Positions 58,755-64,000 of a DNA stretch of 64,000 bases are shown here, piece by piece. The position numbers were made by a program, and so were the translations under genes. This DNA comes from JAFMJV01 sp034436555 (GTDB lineage Bacteria > Chloroflexota > Limnocylindria > Limnocylindrales > CSP1-4). Under the pieces are notes generated by a model, which worked only from the letters and a program-made list of their open reading frames with translations, did no database searches and was not told where the DNA came from. The stretch is from the NCBI GenBank assembly GCA_034436555.1, contig DAOTUU010000039.1, positions 1 to 64,000 on the forward strand. The letters are read 5' to 3'. Numbering within the stretch: the stretch's first letter is position 1; each line of letters starts with the position of its first letter.

Positions 58755-60431
58755 GTGCCAGAGCGCTACGACGCCGTGGTCATCGGCGGCGGCCACAACG
58801 GACTCGTGAGCGCCGCGTACCTCGCCCGGGCCGGTCTGCGGACGCTCGTCCTGGAGCGCCGGCATGTGCTGGGTGGCGCGGCCGTGACCGAGGAGGTGGT
58901 CCCCGGGTTCCGCTTCAGCGTCTTCTCGTACGTCGTGAGCCTGCTCCGCCCGGAGATCATCCGGGACCTGGCGCTGCCCCGCCACGGCCTCCACATCCTG
59001 CCGCTGGACGGCACCCTCACGCCGCTCGACGGCGACCACCTGTGGCGCACCGACGATGCCGACCAGACGCGCCGCGAGCTGCGCCGGTGGTCCGCCACGG
59101 ATGCCGAGGCGTACGCCGAGTACGGCAGGCTGATGGTCCACATGGCGCGCTTCATCAAGCCCATCCTGGGCCTCGTGCCGGTGGATCCCCAGCGGCCGGA
59201 CATCACCGACGCGCTCGGCGTCGCCGGGCTGGCCCGGGACTTCGGGCGGCTGCCGCGTCGCCAGCAGCAGGCCTTCATCGGGCTCATGACGATGAGCGCC
59301 GCGGACTTCCTGGACCAGTGGTTCGAGACCGACCCGCTGAAGGCCACGATGGCGGCATCGGGCATCATCGGCACGTTCCTGGGGGTGCGCTCGCCGGGCA
59401 CCGCGTACGTCCTGCTGCACCACTACATGGGCGAGATCGACGGCGCGTTCCGGGCGTGGGGCATCCCGCGCGGCGGCACGGGCGGCATCTCCGAGGCGAT
59501 CGCGCGGGCGGCCGAGTCGTTCGGGGCGGAGATCCGCCGCGAGGCGCCCGTGGCCCGCATCGAGGTGTCCGGAGGCCGCGCCACGGGCGTGACCCTCGCG
59601 AGCGGCGAGCGCATCGACGCCCGGGTGGTGCTCGCCTCGACGGACGCGAGGGTCACCTTCCTGGACCTGCTGGAGCCGTCTGCGCTGCCCGCGGACTTCC
59701 GGGACGAGGTGCGCCGGTTCCGGTTCCGAGGCTCGTCGGGCAAGGTCAACCTGGCGCTCGACGGACTGCCCGAGTTCAGCTGCCTGCCGGGAGCGGGCGA
59801 GCATCTCCGGGGCGCCATCAGCTTCTCGCCCAGCCTGGACGCCATGGAGCTGGCCTACGACGACGCGAAGGCCGGGCGCTTCAGCCGACGCCCCTACATC
59901 GACATGATCATCCCGACCCTGGTGGACCCGCGGATGGCCCCGCCCGGGCGACACGTCGTGAGCTGCTTCGTGCAGTACGCCCCGTACCAGCTCGCCGAGG
60001 GCACCTGGGACGACCAGCGCGAGGCATTCGGGGACGCGGTCGTGGACACCATCGCCGAGCGCGCCCCGAACATCCGGTCGCTCATCGTGGGGCGCCAGGT
60101 GCTGACCCCCCTGGACATCGAGCGCACCACGGGCCTCACCGAGGGCAACATCTTCCAGGGCGAGCTCTCCCTGGAGCAGCTCTTCCTCAATCGGCCGGTG
60201 CCCGGCTGGGCGCGCTTCCGGACGCCCGTCCGGGACCTCTGGATGTGCGGCTCGTCGGTCCATCCCGGTGGCGGCATCATGGGCGCGAACGGCCGGCTCG
60301 CGGCGCTCCAGGTGCTCCGGGCCACCGCACTCGGACGCACCGCGAAGGGACGCGCCGTCGCGGATCGGCAGGCGGACGCCGCGCTCGAGACGTGGGGCGC
60401 GTTCAGCCACGGCCATGGCGGCGCCCGATGA
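58755..60431 (+). CDS. FAD-dependent oxidoreductase, phytoene-desaturase/PYROXD2 type (copy 1)
   Basis: 558 residues from GTG 58755. N-terminal dinucleotide-binding motif VVIGGGHNGLVSAAYLARAGLRTLVLER (about residues 8-35), then VLGGAAVTEEVVPGFRF; the central amine-oxidase-like region carries GGTGGISEAIARAAESFGAEI and VVLASTDARVTFLDLL. C-terminal FAD closure SSVHPGGGIMGANGRLAALQVL. Members of this family include carotenoid desaturases and the poorly understood PYROXD2 group; the substrate is unknown. Translationally coupled to the next, paralogous gene and divergent from the GcvT-like gene. Confidence 0.88.
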   Translation: MPERYDAVVIGGGHNGLVSAAYLARAGLRTLVLERRHVLGGAAVTEEVVPGFRFSVFSYVVSLLRPEIIRDLALPRHGLHILPLDGTLTPLDGDHLWRTDDADQTRRELRRWSATDAEAYAEYGRLMVHMARFIKPILGLVPVDPQRPDITDALGVAGLARDFGRLPRRQQQAFIGLMTMSAADFLDQWFETDPLKATMAASGIIGTFLGVRSPGTAYVLLHHYMGEIDGAFRAWGIPRGGTGGISEAIARAAESFGAEIRREAPVARIEVSGGRATGVTLASGERIDARVVLASTDARVTFLDLLEPSALPADFRDEVRRFRFRGSSGKVNLALDGLPEFSCLPGAGEHLRGAISFSPSLDAMELAYDDAKAGRFSRRPYIDMIIPTLVDPRMAPPGRHVVSCFVQYAPYQLAEGTWDDQREAFGDAVVDTIAERAPNIRSLIVGRQVLTPLDIERTTGLTEGNIFQGELSLEQLFLNRPVPGWARFRTPVRDLWMCGSSVHPGGGIMGANGRLAALQVLRATALGRTAKGRAVADRQADAALETWGAFSHGHGGAR

Positions 60432-62092
60432 GCGGGTCTGCGGGACGGATGAGCGGGTCGGCGGGACGCTGGGACGCGATCGTGGTGGGTGGCGGCCACA
60501 ACGGCCTGGTGTGCGGCGCCTATCTCGCGCGGGGCGGGCTGCGCACGCTCATCCTGGAGCGACGCGACGCGGTGGGCGGTGCCATCGTCACCTCGGAGCT
60601 GGCTCCCGGGGCGCGCGTGTCGGGGCTGGCCCACACCGTGGGCCGGCTGCGCGGCTCGATCGCCCGCGACCTGGGGCTGGCGCGCCACGGCCTGCGGCTG
60701 GTCCAGCCGGCGGCACGGGTCACGTCGCTGCGTCCGGATGCACCCGCCATCACCCTGTGGGGGGACGCGCGCCGCACCGCCGAGGGGCTGGCCCCGATCT
60801 CGGCGCACGACGCGGTGCGCTGGGTGGAGGTGGATGCGGAGATCCGCGCCCTCGCGGGGGTCCTGTCCCGCCTCGCCGCGATGACCCCGCCCGATCCGTC
60901 ATCGCCCGAGCTGGGCGACCTGGTCGGGGCGCTGCGCCTGGGGATGCACCTGCGAGGACTGCCGGAGGCGCGCGCCCGCGCACTGTTCAGGGTGCTGCCG
61001 CAGCCCGTGGCGGACTTCCTGGAGGACCGGCTGGACCACGACGCGCTGCGTGCCATGCTCGCGGTGCGCGGGATGCGCCACAGCTCCCTGGGTCCGCGCG
61101 CGGCGGGCTCCACCGGGGTCCTGCTGGCGGACGCCGCGGGCAACGACGGCGGTGCCGCGGGGGAGACGGTGTACGCCCGGGGCGGCGCCGGTGCGCTCGC
61201 CGCGGCGCTGGCGGCCGCGGCGCGCGCGGTGGGCGCGGAGATCCGCGCGCGCGCGGACGTCGTCGCGATCCGCGACCACGATGGTCGCGTGACGGGCGTG
61301 GTGCTCGCCGACGGCACGGAGCTGGACGCACCGGTCGTGGTCAGCGGAGCGGACCCCCGGCACACCCTGCTGGCGCTGCTCCACCCGGAGGCGATCGGTC
61401 CGACCCTGGGCTGGAGCGCCGGGAACCTGCGCCAGTCGGGCGTGACCGCGAAGGTGAACCTCGCCCTCGCGGAGCTGCCCCGCTTCACCGGCCTGGAGGG
61501 CGCCGACGCGGCCGCGCGGCTGCGCGGGCGAGTGCTGGTGGCCCCCTCGACGGGCTACCTCGACGCCGCCGCGGACGCGGCCAAGCACGGGCGGATGAGT
61601 GATGCGCCGTGGCTGGAGGCGACCATCCCCAGCCTCGTGGACCCGCTGCTCGTGGACGGGGCCGAGGTGAGCGGCGTGCGCCACGTGATGAGCGTGCTGG
61701 TCCAGAGCGCGCCGCGCCACCTGCGCGAGGGCGACTGGGACGCGCGCCGCGACGAGCTGGGCGACCGGGTCCTCGCGGTGCTCGAATCGGTGGCCCCGGG
61801 CATCACCGACCGGGTCGTGACGCGCCAGGTCATCACGCCCCTGGACCTCGAGCGCGACCACGGGCTGACGGGCGGCCATCCGCTCCACGGCGAGCCGTCA
61901 CTGGACCAGTGGTTCGCGTGGCGGCCGATGCTCGGCCTCGCGCGCTATCGCCTGCCCCTCGCGGGCGGCTACCTGTGCGGCTCCGGCTCGCATCCGGGCG
62001 GCGGGGTCACGGGCGTGCCGGGACGCAACGCGGCCCGTGAGATCCTCGCGGACGTGCGCCGCGAGCGGCGCTCCGGCGGGGAGGGCCGATGA
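60428..62092 (+). CDS. FAD-dependent oxidoreductase, PYROXD2 type (copy 2)
   Basis: 554 residues, ATGA overlap with copy 1. FAD site IVVGGGHNGLVCGAYLARGGLRTLILER, GGAIVTSELAPG, and C-terminal GSGSHPGGGVTGVPGRNAAREIL. A paralogue of the previous protein. The first 14 residues are MSGSAGR repeated twice, reflecting a 21-bp direct duplication (60428-60448, 60449-60469) with a few changes, so translation could begin at either Met. It lies in a continuous chain with the DUF4097 lipoprotein and TMEM175 genes. Confidence 0.88.
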   Translation: MSGSAGRMSGSAGRWDAIVVGGGHNGLVCGAYLARGGLRTLILERRDAVGGAIVTSELAPGARVSGLAHTVGRLRGSIARDLGLARHGLRLVQPAARVTSLRPDAPAITLWGDARRTAEGLAPISAHDAVRWVEVDAEIRALAGVLSRLAAMTPPDPSSPELGDLVGALRLGMHLRGLPEARARALFRVLPQPVADFLEDRLDHDALRAMLAVRGMRHSSLGPRAAGSTGVLLADAAGNDGGAAGETVYARGGAGALAAALAAAARAVGAEIRARADVVAIRDHDGRVTGVVLADGTELDAPVVVSGADPRHTLLALLHPEAIGPTLGWSAGNLRQSGVTAKVNLALAELPRFTGLEGADAAARLRGRVLVAPSTGYLDAAADAAKHGRMSDAPWLEATIPSLVDPLLVDGAEVSGVRHVMSVLVQSAPRHLREGDWDARRDELGDRVLAVLESVAPGITDRVVTRQVITPLDLERDHGLTGGHPLHGEPSLDQWFAWRPMLGLARYRLPLAGGYLCGSGSHPGGGVTGVPGRNAAREILADVRRERRSGGEGR

Positions 62093-62985
62093 GCCGTCGC
62101 CGGGCCGGGACGCTGCTGATGGCGCTCGCGCTGCTCGCGCTGCTCGCGGTCCTCGCCGGCTGCACCGTCACCGGGTCCGTCGTGGAGACCGAGGACGAGC
62201 GCCAGGCCTTCCAGGTGGGCGCCTCGCCGCGCATCATCGTGGAGACGTTCAACGGTCGCATCAGCATCGCGGCGTCGGGGGACGGCACCGTGGAGGCGCG
62301 CGTCCAGAAGCGTGGATCGGGCACCTCCTCGGCCGCCGCGAAGCGCGACCTGGACCGCGTCGCGGTGAAGTTCAGCCAGGTGGACGACGTCATCCGCATC
62401 GAGGCGCGTCGACTGGACGATGCGACCACGCTCGGCAACAGCGGCGCGGACGTGGAGGTCACGGTGCCCGCCGCGTCGTCGGTGGAGCTGCGCACCTCCA
62501 ACGGTCGCGTCGAGTCCGCGAACGTGGAGGGGAGCGTGCTCGTGCGCACGTCGAACGGCCCGGTCATCACGCGCGGCGGTCGCGGGCTGGACCTGGACAC
62601 GACCAACGGCGAGATCACCGCGAGCGCCCCCAGCGGGCGGGTGGTGCTGCGCTCGAGCAACGGCAGCATCGACATCCTCGCCGCGAAGGAGGCGCTCGTG
62701 ACCGCCCAGACGTCGAACGACCCGATCACGTTCAGCGGCACGCTCGGTCCCGGTGGTCACAGCTTCGAGACGAGCAACGGCACGATCGCGCTCACGCTGC
62801 CCGGCGACGCGGCGTTCCGCTTCGACGGGCGCACCTCCAACGGTTCCGTGCGCACCGAGTTCCTGGCGCTCAGGCCCACCGACACGAGCCTGTCGGGGAC
62901 CACCGGCGACGACCCGACGCCGTCCATCGCGATCGTGGCCCGCACCAGCAACGGCGACCTCGCGGTGATGACCCAGAAGCCGTGA
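62089..62985 (+). CDS. DUF4097-type beta-helix lipoprotein
   Basis: 298 residues, ATGA overlap. Signal peptide with lipobox (LLAVLAGC, Cys24), so membrane-anchored outside. The mature part consists of short repeated strands of the form R-T-S-N-G-x-(V/I) (LRTSNGRVESANVEG, VRTSNGPVITRG, LDTTNGEITASAP, LRSSNGSIDILA, ARTSNGDLAV), characteristic of DUF4097/adhesin-like right-handed beta-helices. Function unknown. Coupled to the TMEM175 gene (GTGA). Confidence 0.88.
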   Translation: MSRRRAGTLLMALALLALLAVLAGCTVTGSVVETEDERQAFQVGASPRIIVETFNGRISIAASGDGTVEARVQKRGSGTSSAAAKRDLDRVAVKFSQVDDVIRIEARRLDDATTLGNSGADVEVTVPAASSVELRTSNGRVESANVEGSVLVRTSNGPVITRGGRGLDLDTTNGEITASAPSGRVVLRSSNGSIDILAAKEALVTAQTSNDPITFSGTLGPGGHSFETSNGTIALTLPGDAAFRFDGRTSNGSVRTEFLALRPTDTSLSGTTGDDPTPSIAIVARTSNGDLAVMTQKP

Positions 62986-63617
62986 CCGAGCGCGACGACC
63001 CGGCGGCGGAGCGGCCGCTGGGCCTGGAGCGGCTGGTCCTGTTCTCCGATGCGGTGTTCGCGATCGCGATCACGTTGCTGGTCATCGACCTGCGGCTGCC
63101 CGAGGACCTCGAGGGGCCGGCGCTGCCCGAGGCGCTCGCGGCGATGTGGCCGCAGCTGCTCGCGTACGTCCTCAGCTTCCTCGTCATCGGCGTGAACTGG
63201 ATGGCCCACTGGCGACGGTACGGCTGCGTGGAGCGCGCCGATGAGCGGCTCGCCTGGCTCAACCTGGCGCTCCTCGGGTGCATCGCGCTGATGCCGTTCC
63301 CCACGTCCGTGCTCGCGGTGCACGGCGACGAGCCGGCCGCCGTGGGGCTCTACGTCGCGGTCATCGCACTGACGGGCGTCGCGAGCGCGGCGGGCTGGCT
63401 GTACGCGGATCGGGCGGGTCTGCTGCGGCCCGGGCTGGATGCGCGGTTCGTGCGGCTGTCGGCGCTGCGCGGCCTGTCGGTGCCCATCGTGATGGTGCTC
63501 TCGCTGCCGCTGCTGCTGGTGGGCCCATACGTCGCCATGGTCAGCTGGCTGCTGATCATCCCCGTCCAGCGCGAGATCGGCCGGCGACTCCACGCGGTCG
63601 CGCCGGACCACGCCTGA
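62982..63617 (+). CDS. TMEM175-family potassium channel-like membrane protein
   Basis: 211 residues from GTG 62982. TMEM175 (DUF1211) signature RLVLFSDAVFAIAITLLVIDLRLP (F-S-D and A-I-x-x-T-L positions) in the first helix, then LLAYVLSFLVIGVNWMAHWRRY and about three more helices. Bacterial TMEM175 proteins form tetrameric K+-selective channels. The first helix with its FSD and hydrophobic Ile/Leu gate positions is intact. Last gene of the chain; convergent to surE. Confidence 0.9.
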   Translation: MTERDDPAAERPLGLERLVLFSDAVFAIAITLLVIDLRLPEDLEGPALPEALAAMWPQLLAYVLSFLVIGVNWMAHWRRYGCVERADERLAWLNLALLGCIALMPFPTSVLAVHGDEPAAVGLYVAVIALTGVASAAGWLYADRAGLLRPGLDARFVRLSALRGLSVPIVMVLSLPLLLVGPYVAMVSWLLIIPVQREIGRRLHAVAPDHA

Positions 63618-63626
63618 TCGCCCGGG

Positions 63627-64000
63627 TCAGGGCCGGTCGAGCGACTCCGCGAGCGATGACCCCGGCGGCGCCTCCGGGGGCAGCTCCCAGTCCCAGGCCG
63701 CGACGCGCCGGAGCAGCCGGTCGGCCGTCAGGTCCAGCTGGATGGGCGTGACCGCGATGCGCCCGTTCACCACCGCATGGAAGTCGGTGCCCTCGTTCGC
63801 CTCGCCGGACGGGGCGGGACCGCCGATCCAGTAGTAGGGGACGCCCCGCGGATCGAGCCGCTCGATGAGCTGGTCCTGGTAGATGCGCTTGCCCATCCGG
63901 GTGACCTCGAACACGCCCGACGTGCCGTGGCCCGCCGGGACGTTCACGTTGAGCAGCTCGCCCGGACCCAGCCCGTGCTCCAGGATGTTGATGGCGGTCT
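63627..64000 (-). CDS. surE: 5'/3'-nucleotidase SurE, C-terminal part
   Basis: The minus strand from the window edge to TGA at 63627 encodes the last about 124 residues of SurE: LGPGELLNVNVPAG, FEVTRMGKRIYQDQLIERLDPRGVPYYWIGG, then EGTDFHAVVNGRIAVTPIQLDLTA, all standard SurE C-terminal motifs (survival-protein acid phosphatase that dephosphorylates nucleoside monophosphates). The metal-binding N-terminal half lies outside the window. A plain convergent gap of 9 bp separates it from TMEM175. Confidence 0.93.
   Translation of the reverse strand, partial: TAINILEHGLGPGELLNVNVPAGHGTSGVFEVTRMGKRIYQDQLIERLDPRGVPYYWIGGPAPSGEANEGTDFHAVVNGRIAVTPIQLDLTADRLLRRVAAWDWELPPEAPPGSSLAESLDRP

Noticed and set aside
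57414..60416. A 1000-codon frame that would extend the GcvT-like gene upstream
   Set aside because: The first 600 codons are antisense to the FAD oxidoreductase; the GcvT fold starts at 58607 directly after a leaderless -10 box.

Overview
The window is very GC-rich, densely packed chromosomal DNA in which neighbouring genes often share ATGA or GTGA junctions, and GTG starts are common. The gene content includes xanthine-oxidase-family (CODH-like) genes with their maturation factors, a SARP/BTAD regulator, an AdoCbl riboswitch, secreted enzymes, and GT/sulfotransferase pairs. I infer an uncultivated soil or freshwater Chloroflexota (Limnocylindria-like) or a distant actinobacterium. No rRNA or other marker gene settles this.

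Layout. 0-3.7 kb: a two-component system (minus) divergent from a four-gene set (plus) encoding an Asp-rich secreted protein, a small membrane protein, ApbE and a ferric-reductase-like cytochrome. 3.8-9.4 kb: SDR dehydrogenase, pth and mfd. 9.4-15 kb: a large ATPase-SARP regulator flanked by two identical 21-bp heptamer-repeat sites, each in front of genes for secreted proteins. 15-20 kb: coxSLM (form II type) and a MoeA-like protein. 20-27 kb: accessory DNA of lower GC with secreted proteins, a 3' half of a tRNA-Gln gene (attachment-site remnant), an Amidase_6 operon, a membrane protein and an archaeal-type ATPase. 27-31.4 kb: CODH maturation genes (coxD/MoxR, coxE/VWA, coxI/XdhC, coxG), with a 72-bp palindrome-bearing repeat array between coxD and coxE. 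The accessory block therefore separates the structural cox genes from their maturation genes.

31.4-38.6 kb: an adenine/SAM cycle group (apt, an MtnA-like protein with altered catalytic residues, GNAT, ahcY, then metK). 38.6-47 kb: surface carbohydrate metabolism: two paralogous glycosyltransferase-sulfotransferase pairs around manC, then phosphoglucomutase/phosphomannomutase and an SIS-type sugar-phosphate isomerase. 47-50 kb: a SWIM-like small protein and secreted proteins including an HExxH metalloprotease. 50-54 kb: cobalamin riboswitch, btuFCD and a YbaK deacylase. 54-57 kb: membrane sulfatase-like protein, a small LDPGSGS membrane protein and a methyltransferase. 57-64 kb: GcvT-like protein divergent from two FAD oxidoreductases, a DUF4097 lipoprotein, TMEM175 and the 3' part of surE (minus).

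Promoters recur as TANNNT boxes, often 6-7 nt before the start codon (leaderless). Five of them are preceded by short GC-rich tandem repeats.
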